Origin: UPXZ01 sp047973025
Lineage (GTDB): Bacteria; Bacteroidota; Bacteroidia; Bacteroidales; Paludibacteraceae
Assembly (NCBI GenBank): GCA_047973025.1
Contig: JBKEBE010000019.1
Coordinates: 1-64,000, forward strand
DNA length: 64,000 nt
Direction of reading: 5' to 3'
The translations under genes were made by a program, and so were the position numbers. The notes under the pieces were generated by a model, which saw nothing but the letters and a program-made list of their open reading frames with translations, had not been told where the DNA came from and did not search any database. The stretch's first letter is position 1, and each line of letters opens with the position of its first letter. Below are positions 55,231 to 63,806 of the stretch, in pieces.

Positions 55231-55433
55231 GTAACATTCGGTGTTTTTTGAAAAATGAATTAAATATGTGATAAATATGAAAAAAATGAAGGGTTATCAA
55301 AGTCTTTCAACTTAAAGATCAAGTAACATCAATAATAACGTGTATCAGAATTAACAAAAAAATTGTCTTAACTTTGAGCTAAATCAGTCAAAGTTTGGAG
55401 AGTCGCATATATTGATATAAACATAAAAAAAAC

Positions 55434-56003
55434 ATGAAAAATATACGAATAATAATTTTCACAATTTTCATATTTCAACTTTGTTTTCCTATTTTAGCAC
55501 AACAAAACTGGGTTCAGATTAGTGATACTGAAGCAGGAATTACTTTCGCGATACCCGGTAATCTTCAGCAATATGATACTTTATCGACAAGATTTTACGC
55601 ATCACAGATAAGCGATAATGAAGCGGTGCAAGTACATATATTTGAAAATGCCACTCCTGATTTCTCCGATGAAATTTTAGCAACGGCATTGGCACAAGAA
55701 AATGGAGATTCATTGCTAACAATAGCCAGATTAATGGCTTTAGTATCTAACTGTGAAATTACAAGTCTAACAGAGATTTATGATAATGGAAACAGGGGTA
55801 TAGAACTTGAGATAAATTATATGACGCAGGGACACGAGATGCCTTACACTACTGTTGTCAGATATTTTCTGATAAATAATCATTTCATCTCTTTTGCATG
55901 GACAGGCGAGACCGTCAATAACCCTTCCTATGTGCCTGGTACGATCCCGCATCCATCGTACCCAACTAGAAATGCATTCTTTCAATCTATAACAACACAA
56001 TAA
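55434..56003 (+). CDS. Secreted protein of unknown function
   Basis: A 189-aa protein with a clear signal peptide (IIIFTIFIFQLCFPILAQ). The mature part begins NWVQISDTEAGITFAIP, reminiscent of PsbP/MOG1-like small domains, but I cannot assign a family. A TAACTTTG box (55369-55376) lies upstream. It is followed at short distance by a lipoprotein and a T9SS protease, so the three may form one unit. The sequence is visibly more AT-rich than the housekeeping genes. Confidence 0.7.
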   Translation: MKNIRIIIFTIFIFQLCFPILAQQNWVQISDTEAGITFAIPGNLQQYDTLSTRFYASQISDNEAVQVHIFENATPDFSDEILATALAQENGDSLLTIARLMALVSNCEITSLTEIYDNGNRGIELEINYMTQGHEMPYTTVVRYFLINNHFISFAWTGETVNNPSYVPGTIPHPSYPTRNAFFQSITTQ

Positions 56004-56016
56004 AAAATTATTGATT

Positions 56017-56646
56017 ATGAGAAGATTAAACGTTGTTTTGTCTGCTGTGATAATTGCAGTAATGAATTCGTGCGGTTTTCCGTGTAAACAACCAGAGACC
56101 TATCTAATATCCGAATTGGCAAAATCTTATTTTTCTTTTCCATTGGAAGGAAGTTATTGGGTGTTTCAGAACAGTAGCGACGCGATGGATATTGATACCT
56201 TATTTTTGATCCAAAGAGAAACTGATTATTATTTTCAATATACTGAACAACCCTGTGACGGCGATTACAATGAATATGTTAATTATAAATTACTCGGAAA
56301 AAATAAAAAAGATACTATACGCGTCAGTGTAACAACCCATAACAATCTTGATTTTTATGGTATGCACGGAAGTTATCATAATTTGAGTTTGTCTTTTTTT
56401 TTCGAGGTAGATAAACACCAACAAACTTTTCTCGCCGTACCCGATTATACATTAGAAATTTTCGATTCGTATAGTGTGTCGAATACCGTATTCACTAATG
56501 TCGTAAAAAGAGCTTCTACTAATTCTAATCACAAACAGACCTTTTGTTATGCCAAAGATGTTGGAATGATAGAATTTTCGATACAAGAAGAAAACGGGAG
56601 TACACTAAAGAGTTATCGGATAAAAGATTACCATATCGTCAAATAA
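56017..56646 (+). CDS. Lipoprotein of unknown function
   Basis: A 209-aa protein starting MRRLNVVLSAVIIAVMNSCG with a lipobox-like VMNSC, so probably lipid-anchored. No family was recognised; aromatic and Asp/Tyr-rich beta segments dominate. An upstream TTG at 56011 is in frame but the ATG gives the better signal. It sits 13 nt after the secreted protein gene and 33 nt before the protease frame, suggesting co-transcription. Confidence 0.7.
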   Translation: MRRLNVVLSAVIIAVMNSCGFPCKQPETYLISELAKSYFSFPLEGSYWVFQNSSDAMDIDTLFLIQRETDYYFQYTEQPCDGDYNEYVNYKLLGKNKKDTIRVSVTTHNNLDFYGMHGSYHNLSLSFFFEVDKHQQTFLAVPDYTLEIFDSYSVSNTVFTNVVKRASTNSNHKQTFCYAKDVGMIEFSIQEENGSTLKSYRIKDYHIVK

Positions 56647-56679
56647 CACAATTATGAATATGAAAAACAGTTAACAATT

Positions 56680-58263
56680 GTGGCATTATTTTTATTTGTC
56701 GCCACGAATGCTCAAAACAATCGTTTTCGTGTGGCATCAAGCAACAATATAAACGTGAACGACCCTTATTACCAAAATGCGAATCGAAAAGATATAGTAG
56801 ATGCTACATTTAAGGTTTCTTTTACTAATTCGGGTTGGTGTACCGGTACACTTATTAATAGAAACACATCTGATGAGAATTTGGGATATTATTTTCTGAC
56901 TGCACGTCATTGTATTTACACAGACAATGGCATGGGGAGTTTTGTGTTTTATCCGAATATAGACCACTATTTGTATTTTAACTACCAAAGCCCCACCGCG
57001 GATACTGACAGTACTAAACCTACAAATCGTGGTAAATTTGGTGTTCAAAGTACAACAACCTACGCTAATGGCTATGAATATATCCACAAAACCAAACTCC
57101 GCTTAGTTGATAAGTTCTTTTGGGGCGACTTCGCCTTGTTTGAAATCCTTACTCCCATACCGCCACATTTCAATGTAGCATATGCCGGATGGGAGCCAAG
57201 GCGATTAGGTAGTGTTTTCAGCGTACCAATCGACCCATTGCCTTCGACCTTGGTAGGGATACATCATCCTCGAGGCGATATAAAAAAAATATCGGGATCA
57301 AATAACATGTTGTGGCTGGAAAATCCGATTTCATCGGGTTGTTATATTTTTACCACTGTTATTGATTTTTTATTTGGATGGATCTGGAGCAATTCGGCAT
57401 CTACCCAGGTTATATGTAATTACAATGACAATCCTTGGCTCTCGGTAATATGGAATTATGGGTTAACAGAGGATGGATCGTCAGGATCAGGACTATTTGG
57501 GTATGATAATAAGTTAATAGGTGTACTATCAGGTGGATTAGAATTTTACGGAAAGCTCCATGCCAATTATTACAATGCTTCTATAAAAAATGTTTTAAAC
57601 CCTAGTAATAACATTTGGGTTGACCATAGCGGATTGAACAGCAGAAGAATTACCGAATTTGACAACTTAGTACTTCCTGGTGGAAATTATCCCGAAGCAT
57701 ATTATTTCCCTGCCAGTCATTACCAATCGGAAAATAAGATTGTTTTACAAGCAAGAAATAATATTACGACGGATAAACCGATAACAATACTTAGTGACTC
57801 GGATTATGAATTTATTGCGGGAGGCACTATAGAGTTGAATGAAGGTTTTACAGTCGAAAAAGGTGCTTCATTTACTGCAAGCATAAATAATTCCCGTCAA
57901 AATGTATCGAAACAAAAGGAGAACGTTGAAAAAAGCGATTTGGAAAACGGCATCTTAAACAAGTTGATAAATATCAAATTACCTGCTTTAATTAAAAGAG
58001 GCAATAATGATGTCGTTGAAACAATTTCAAATACACGAATTAGATGTTATCCAAATCCAACAACTGATTTTTTAGTTATTGAGTTAAGCGAAAAAGCGGA
58101 GAAAATAGAATTATTTACAACATCAGGTATGAAGCTTTTTGAACAAAAGACGAATAGCAATTTTGAACAAATCAATCTAATAAATTATCCCGATGGAATA
58201 TATGTAATAAAAGTATATTACAAAGATGACACTTCAGCATTTGATAAATTTATAAAGTGCTAA
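56680..58263 (+). CDS. Trypsin-like secreted protease with T9SS sorting domain; start frameshifted
   Basis: The catalytic triad is recognisable: His in FLTARHC (residue 77 of this frame), Asp in WGDFALFEI and Ser in EDGSSGSGLFG. A short beta segment (ITILSDSDYEFIAGGTIELN) and a C-terminal type A sorting domain (RIRCYPNPTTDFLVIEL to DKFIKC) follow. The open frame has only a GTG at 56680. The ATG at 56660 is one base out of frame: adding one A to its AAAAA run would give MKKQLTIVALFLFVATNAQ, a perfect signal peptide. So the gene is probably inactivated, unless the missing base is a sequence error. Confidence 0.8.
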   Translation: MALFLFVATNAQNNRFRVASSNNINVNDPYYQNANRKDIVDATFKVSFTNSGWCTGTLINRNTSDENLGYYFLTARHCIYTDNGMGSFVFYPNIDHYLYFNYQSPTADTDSTKPTNRGKFGVQSTTTYANGYEYIHKTKLRLVDKFFWGDFALFEILTPIPPHFNVAYAGWEPRRLGSVFSVPIDPLPSTLVGIHHPRGDIKKISGSNNMLWLENPISSGCYIFTTVIDFLFGWIWSNSASTQVICNYNDNPWLSVIWNYGLTEDGSSGSGLFGYDNKLIGVLSGGLEFYGKLHANYYNASIKNVLNPSNNIWVDHSGLNSRRITEFDNLVLPGGNYPEAYYFPASHYQSENKIVLQARNNITTDKPITILSDSDYEFIAGGTIELNEGFTVEKGASFTASINNSRQNVSKQKENVEKSDLENGILNKLINIKLPALIKRGNNDVVETISNTRIRCYPNPTTDFLVIELSEKAEKIELFTTSGMKLFEQKTNSNFEQINLINYPDGIYVIKVYYKDDTSAFDKFIKC

Positions 58264-58467
58264 TAACCAATCTTTTGATAAAAATACACCCGTATTTAAC
58301 GAAGTATAACTTACGCTGGCAATCCGAAAAGTTTTTCAACTTGAGATTGTTCTAGGAAGCATGGACACTTCGACGCGAGAATTTGTAATCCGAATCAATG
58401 GTAAGTAAGGATTTTATCCTGCTTGATACCGCTCAACTCTTGATAAGGGTTACAACCAATCCTTATA

Positions 58468-59592
58468 ACCTGAGTTCCGTTTAATCAATTCAATTTTTAC
58501 GTTAACAATGCAGCATAGCATTGGCTATTCCAATGTGGTTGAAATAAAGAATTGGTTAAAAACAAGGACTCTTTTAGAAGAACAATGCTAATTGTCCGGT
58601 TTGGTATGTACGCTCAAACTTGATTTGGGGCTTTTTGTCAAAAAAGCAATATGCCCCCAATGCCGCTATCAGATTCATAAAAAAGTTATGTATACTTCTA
58701 TGACGGGTATGTTCTATGTCGCAGATATTTTTCAATTCATCGTTAATTGTTTCAATGACAGAGCGTTTTCTAAGCATGATACGGTCATACAATGACATAA
58801 GTCTGTTTTTCATATTGCTTTTGAGACCTGTCACAATGTGGATTCCGTCATTCCATAAAGATTCAAACAGGGATGCGGAAATATATCCTTTATCACCATA
58901 AAGTTTTCCGAACAGTTTCTTTTTAAGGATGTTGAAGACCATCTCACTTCGGTCGTCGGTGTTTCCGGGTGTAAATACAAAACTTAAAATTTCGCCCTTT
59001 TCGTTACATACAAAATGCAGTTTAAAACCGAAAAAAAAGCCCATAGTTCCTTTCCCTCGTCGGGCTAAGTCTTTGAACATTTTATGATTGAAGATTCGTT
59101 TGTTGTGACATACGCTGATTTTGCTACTATCAACAAAGCTGATACCCGTGCAGTCCCCAAAGCAGACGATGTTCAAAAACAACATCATGGGGATAAACAC
59201 TTTGTGTTCAATTGCAACAAATCGGTTGTAAGAAAGTTGCTTGGGAAACTCTTTACGCAGGGTCTGCCCGATATACATCAAGTAAAAATGCTTGAAGTTT
59301 TTGAAACTGCCGAAATGATACAGCATCAGAATGGTCATAATTTCACTGTCCGACATTTCGTGCGGACGATTGCAGTGTTTTTTGCCATCGCCTATGGCTA
59401 ATTGTTCGTTTTCTTTGATAAGTTGCGCATATTCTTTGCAAAATTCATCGGCTGAACAAAAAAATTCTGTAATTTTGTCTATAGTAAGTAGGCTCATAAA
59501 TTTGTATAAATTTTTGATTTTCAACTATAAAGATACGAAAATTTCACTTACTTACCTAATCTTTTAACCTTTTTCTTAAACGGAACTCACGT
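58468..59592 (-). mobile_element. IS982-family insertion sequence
   Basis: Terminal inverted repeats TGAGTTCCGTTTAA (58471-58484) and TTAAACGGAACTCA (59576-59589) extend to 17 bp with one mismatch. They bracket one transposase gene; the element is about 1.1 kb. The flanks show no matching target duplication, and the sequences on the two sides belong to different gene remnants. Confidence 0.85.
58574..59497 (-). CDS. IS982 family transposase
   Basis: A 307-aa DDE transposase starting MSLLTIDKITEFFC (ATG at 59497; an upstream TTG is less likely). Visible acidic residues are Asp in GISFVDSSKI, Asp in LYGDKGYISA and Glu in KRSVIETINDELKN, with TPGNTDDRSE between. The R/K-rich LKSNMKNRL and the ending HNFFMNLIAALGAYCF are characteristic of the family. 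The frame is intact, so the element may be active. Confidence 0.93.
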   Translation of the reverse strand: MSLLTIDKITEFFCSADEFCKEYAQLIKENEQLAIGDGKKHCNRPHEMSDSEIMTILMLYHFGSFKNFKHFYLMYIGQTLRKEFPKQLSYNRFVAIEHKVFIPMMLFLNIVCFGDCTGISFVDSSKISVCHNKRIFNHKMFKDLARRGKGTMGFFFGFKLHFVCNEKGEILSFVFTPGNTDDRSEMVFNILKKKLFGKLYGDKGYISASLFESLWNDGIHIVTGLKSNMKNRLMSLYDRIMLRKRSVIETINDELKNICDIEHTRHRSIHNFFMNLIAALGAYCFFDKKPQIKFERTYQTGQLALFF

Positions 59593-59729
59593 TTTTAGAA
59601 AAATCGGTCTATGAGAGCAAGGAGATACTAAACATACAAAACATCCCATCAGGAATATATATTCTAAGAGTAATTGATAAAGAAAAAAAGATAAACACAG
59701 CAAAGATATTAATTAGTCACTCCATTTAA
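59593..59729 (+). pseudogene. Orphan 3' end of a T9SS-secreted protein gene
   Basis: Directly right of the IS, the frame FLEKSVYESKEILNIQNIPSG continues IYILRVIDKEKKINTAKILIS to a TAA at 59727. This is the final part of a type A sorting domain. The rest of the gene is not on the other side of the IS, where the protease gene ends intact. Confidence 0.75.
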
Positions 59730-59769
59730 GACTATTTGTATAGTTCACAAAACCAAACTCCGCTCTTAG

Positions 59770-59991
59770 AAATTATGTGTACACAAATTTGACAGGAATA
59801 GGTATTCCAACAACAATAACGACTTTTGGGACGGATATACATATGATGCCCGGATTGCTTATCGTTTGGAGCCGGTTAAAATCCCGATATTGTTTTCAGC
59901 AGGAGTTAATATGCCCTTTTATGCTCCCGGATCGGGATTAAATTTTTCTTTTGGAATAATCACATCCATTTCGATCGGATACAGACAGTAA
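59770..59991 (+). pseudogene. 3' fragment of an outer-membrane beta-barrel gene
   Basis: An open stretch without a start ends at TAA 59989. It reads WDGYTYDARIAYRLEPVKIP, then ILFSAGVNMPFYAPGSG and SFGIITSISIGYRQ, a typical C-terminal barrel hairpin pattern. The 5' part is missing. A degenerate terminator (CTGTCT / GGACAG, 60033-60048) follows. Confidence 0.55.
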
Positions 59992-60056
59992 CGGTATTTC
60001 CATAATAGGCTGCATTAACGATAATACGGAAACTGTCTGAAAGGACAGCTTCTTTT

Positions 60057-60281
60057 GTATGTCGGGCATGATACCAAGAGCTAACAAGATGCAAGTTTCT
60101 GTATGTGCCGAATTGATAGCGAAACGGTATGTGAAGCTAAAGAGCTAAAGGCGTTGCAAATAAAATCAGCAGGCGAACAAGAACGCGCCTTAACCTACGA
60201 TTTAATTACGCAAGGTTAAACAACAAAAAGGAACCGCTGAGTGAGAGAGGACGGGGGAGTAATCCCCCTTGCCAACTCGAT
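60057..60281 (+). mobile_element. Group II intron remnant, internally deleted
   Basis: It begins GTATGTCGGGCATG right after a terminator-like hairpin and T-rich run. About 65 nt align with the start of the remnant at 52668 (GATGCAAGTTTCTGTATGTG). The end GAGAGGACGGGGGAGTAATC, a hairpin GGGGGA/TCCCCC and a final CCAACTCGAT look like domain VI and the 3' splice end. The maturase gene and most domains are gone. Confidence 0.65.
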
Positions 60282-60300
60282 TCTAAAAATATCTTCTTGC

Positions 60301-61851
60301 TTACATTTTGAACCCGACAGTAAGGGCTATATTGCTTGTATTGGTCTTTACAAACGCACCTTGCAAATCGTTTCTATTGAATTGGTAAGGATAAAAATCT
60401 TCCGGCAATATTCTCAACTGATAGCTTAAATCAATAAACCAAGATGCTTCACGATAACCTGCACCGGCACTAATGTAATTCGTTATTCCGTTTTGTTCAA
60501 AATATTCGGTATTCGTATTGACGGTATTCAGCCTTAACGCTTTTCCACCGGTGTAAGCCGGATTCGAAGGACTGGTCGTCAGAGCATATCCGGCACGTAA
60601 TGCCCAGTTTGGGCTGGGTTTAAACTCTCCACCAACCTTCATGATATGTCCATTTCTCAGAACATCTTTCATCCCGTCATTTTCGTATCTGAAAGCTTCC
60701 CGGCTACCATTCTCATCGCTAAATTTCATTCCGGTGTAATTGACGAAATTGTACTCCAATGAAATCAATCCTTTTCTTCCGAATAAATAAGCCGCGCTCA
60801 CTTGAGTCTGCAAGGGAGTCCGTAAATTAAAGTTTTGACGAGCACCTTCACTCGGGATTGACGCGTAACCTTGTTTGCCATATCCTACATGATTAAAATC
60901 CAGATTGGTATAATTAACCCATTCGGAGATAGAATAATATGTCGGCGTATGGAACGAAAAGCCAAGTCTCAGGTTATTCGTAGGCAGATATATAGCTCCT
61001 AACTTTAGGTTTACGCCAACACCACTTTGACGTAATTCGGAATTTAATCCGAAAGAACTTCCATCATCAAATCTTTCTTTCAACAAAGAAGATAAACTGT
61101 ACGATAAATCGGAAAAATTCAAATTCGCTCCAATAAAAAGATTATTATTGAAATTACCACCCCAGCCGAAGGAATATTCACTGATACCACCCGATTCGAA
61201 TACCAGACTGGTAGAATTTGCCATTCCGCCAATCGAAGATTGCCACGAAGTCGAATTTGTCGGCACATTGTCTATCAAATACCCGTCGTAAGCAAGTACA
61301 GACAGCCATGGAATATTCACGTTATTGTATGGGTCATAGCTATCTTCTACGTACTTTAGATCCGACTCGTATAATCCGGCGGTAAATCCGGCTAAGAAAT
61401 CAGTAAAAGAAGCGTCGGTTCTCCCCTTCGCTGTCATTGTCCGATTAAAATTTTTTACCCGATTGTAGGTAAATGAAAAGTTAGATTGCAAAAGACCGCG
61501 CGTTCTTTCCTCCCAAAGCGGAACAGACATGATGTAAGCAAAATGGTTAAATTTTAGATTTAGTCCACTGATAGCAGCCTCTTGTTGTCCGTACCAATCG
61601 GCATTAGCTGACTGAAACATTCCCGAAAGTGTCGCCGAAATTTCTCCACTACGATAGACACCCAGCCCACCTGGATTATCCTTTAGGGCGGATGCATCGC
61701 CTCCCAATGCTCCAAAAGCGCCACCCATACTCATGTAGCGCGCTGTTCCAAAAATACCGGGCTGTGCCATTCTCAAAGCATCGTATTCGGTTTGAGCGGA
61801 CACGGTAATGCCTAAAAGTAAGCATGATAGTATTAATATACTCTTTCTCAT
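60301..61851 (-). CDS. OmpP1/FadL-like outer-membrane transporter
   Basis: A 516-aa protein with signal peptide (KSILILSCLLLGITVSAQ). The N-terminal plug-like motif ARYMSMGGAFGALGGDASALKDNPGGLGVY matches the Bacteroidota OmpP1/FadL/TodX-like barrel family. Aromatic beta-strands run to the C-terminus, which ends NIALTVGFKM. It probably moves hydrophobic compounds across the outer membrane. It lies 134 nt after the next gene on the same strand. Confidence 0.87.
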   Translation of the reverse strand: MRKSILILSCLLLGITVSAQTEYDALRMAQPGIFGTARYMSMGGAFGALGGDASALKDNPGGLGVYRSGEISATLSGMFQSANADWYGQQEAAISGLNLKFNHFAYIMSVPLWEERTRGLLQSNFSFTYNRVKNFNRTMTAKGRTDASFTDFLAGFTAGLYESDLKYVEDSYDPYNNVNIPWLSVLAYDGYLIDNVPTNSTSWQSSIGGMANSTSLVFESGGISEYSFGWGGNFNNNLFIGANLNFSDLSYSLSSLLKERFDDGSSFGLNSELRQSGVGVNLKLGAIYLPTNNLRLGFSFHTPTYYSISEWVNYTNLDFNHVGYGKQGYASIPSEGARQNFNLRTPLQTQVSAAYLFGRKGLISLEYNFVNYTGMKFSDENGSREAFRYENDGMKDVLRNGHIMKVGGEFKPSPNWALRAGYALTTSPSNPAYTGGKALRLNTVNTNTEYFEQNGITNYISAGAGYREASWFIDLSYQLRILPEDFYPYQFNRNDLQGAFVKTNTSNIALTVGFKM

Positions 61852-61985
61852 CTATTTAATTTTTTTTACTTTAGAAAATATAGAAATCGCCAACAAATGT
61901 TCTCTTAACGATCTTTCAACGTTTCATAAACGGCGTTTAATATTTGATGTTTCAATTTTTACTTTTGATTAAAATCCACGAGATA

Positions 61986-63428
61986 TTATCTTCTGCTACC
62001 ACCGCTTCCGGATGATGATCTACCGCCGCCACCGGACGATGAACCGCCGCCACCATACGATCCTCCACTTGAAGAAGAACGGCTTGGACTGCTATACGAT
62101 CCACTGCTTCGGGTATTATAAGAATTTGAGCTGCTTCGACTACTTTCATATGAACGGGAAGTACTTCTCGTACCTGAGTTGTTGTAGGTTGAAGAGCTTC
62201 TTCCTGAATTTACACTACTACTTGATGAGCTTCTTGTCGAAGGATTTGTACGATTAATTACCGTAGAAGATGAACGACCGACACCGGTATTTCCACTTGT
62301 AGAATAAGTTCTACTATCTCGCATATTGTTCCAGTCGTTCGCACTTCGTACCGCGCCTGTACGGCTACGCGTATCTATCGACGGTGCAACTGCCGTACGT
62401 GTACCGGTGTTACGAGTACTGCTTCTTGCATTTACACCACTTCTGTTTCCACTCTGCAGGCTGCTTCTATCGGATGCCACACGGGTATAACCGCTACTTC
62501 TCGTCGCTACGGATGAGCGTCCATCGGTAGATGATAGTACGGCAGATCTTCGAGTTGGATCACTCCTTAAGCCGGAAACTGTGTATCTGTCGGAAGAATT
62601 TAACCCGCGTCTATTCCCCATATCGTAACTGCTGTTGTAGGAAGAATAATAGCCACCTCCCCAACCGTAGTAAGGATAGTCCCAGCCGTAATAACCACCG
62701 TAGTACGGGTATCCCCATCCGTAGTAGTCACCCCAGCCATATCCACCACCCCAACCGTAGTAGCCGGAGTGCCATGGGTCATACCAGCCACCGTATCCGA
62801 ATCCGGAGTGCCGGGGATAACCACCCCATCCGTAGTAGCTTCCCCAAGAAGGATAACCCCAGTTAGCTCTCCAAGCCCAGCTACTGTAGCTGTATGGCAC
62901 CCACTGGTAATTCCAATAGTACGGATTATTCCAAGTTGGGGTAACAGTTGCGTACATCCCGTCAACATACACATTCCAATAGTCGTCATCCAAGAAATAG
63001 ATGTCGTTGTATCCGGGATCAGCTATCGTGATGGTGTATTTTGGATTGTGAAATCGACGGATGCGTTCGGCATATTCCAGGTCAGATTCGGATCCGTTGA
63101 ATTCGTTCAGATAATATCCTTCTTCGTTGTCATAAATGACGGAGTCAGCGGACATTTCTCCATCAACGATATAGACCGTGTCGGAAATAGCGGTCGTCCT
63201 ATTGCCATACTGATCAATGAAGACAATTTCTCGGGCTCCGTTCCGATAAACAGCGGATTCACTATCTTGCGATACTCTTTCCTTAGCTATCTTTGAAGTT
63301 TTCACTTCATTAACCATCTGCGCGTCGTTCGGGGTTACATATATGTCGTCAATGATTTTGCCACTTTGCGCGAAGCCCAGCGACAAACCAAAAAGCATAA
63401 AGTAAATGAAGATTAAATAACGTTTCAT
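61986..63428 (-). CDS. Secreted Gly/Tyr/Trp-rich protein with Ser/Arg-rich tail
   Basis: A 480-aa protein with signal peptide (YLIFIYFMLFGLSLGFAQ). Residues 20-165 form an acidic, ordinary-looking domain. About 165-275 are a low-complexity run of Tyr, Gly, Trp, Pro (YYGWGGGYGWGDYYGWGYPYY is typical). About 280-480 are dominated by Ser, Arg, Thr, Asn and Gly, ending in GGGSSSGGGG-type runs. Similar GYW-rich hypotheticals occur in other Bacteroidales. It has no T9SS domain or lipobox. A role as a surface matrix or adhesive protein is a guess. Confidence 0.75.
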   Translation of the reverse strand: MKRYLIFIYFMLFGLSLGFAQSGKIIDDIYVTPNDAQMVNEVKTSKIAKERVSQDSESAVYRNGAREIVFIDQYGNRTTAISDTVYIVDGEMSADSVIYDNEEGYYLNEFNGSESDLEYAERIRRFHNPKYTITIADPGYNDIYFLDDDYWNVYVDGMYATVTPTWNNPYYWNYQWVPYSYSSWAWRANWGYPSWGSYYGWGGYPRHSGFGYGGWYDPWHSGYYGWGGGYGWGDYYGWGYPYYGGYYGWDYPYYGWGGGYYSSYNSSYDMGNRRGLNSSDRYTVSGLRSDPTRRSAVLSSTDGRSSVATRSSGYTRVASDRSSLQSGNRSGVNARSSTRNTGTRTAVAPSIDTRSRTGAVRSANDWNNMRDSRTYSTSGNTGVGRSSSTVINRTNPSTRSSSSSSVNSGRSSSTYNNSGTRSTSRSYESSRSSSNSYNTRSSGSYSSPSRSSSSGGSYGGGGSSSGGGGRSSSGSGGSRR

Positions 63429-63806
63429 TTTTGTTCTAAAATTATTAAGATTAAAAACTTACTCAATTAATATCAACAACTATGCCATAATGTGTTAATC
63501 GGCTATCGTCTGAAACACATTAATTTGTGGTACAAAAATAAGAGAATGACTATTCGCGAAGTGTCCTAAATTTTTAAAAAATACCGAAACAATTTCTACA
63601 CACTGTAAAAGTATCATTTTTATAATATACCGGATATTCGTGGTGAAAATCGACACCTTTGATTTAAAGCAATTCGAATCTGACATTTTGTCATTTGTAA
63701 TCTAATTGGCACTTTCTTTGCAAAATTACAAAATAATTTTATAGAAAATAAACACCTATCCGTGTTAAAAAGAATAATCAGACAATAAACAAAAATAAAT
63801 TAGAAT
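63429..63806. other. Intergenic region before htpG
   Basis: 378 nt between divergent genes. It has an inverted repeat AATGTGTT / AACACATT (63489-63521) with a 17-nt loop. A TTTCTTTGC box near 63713 is close to the -7 consensus and may serve htpG. No gene was seen. Confidence 0.4.
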
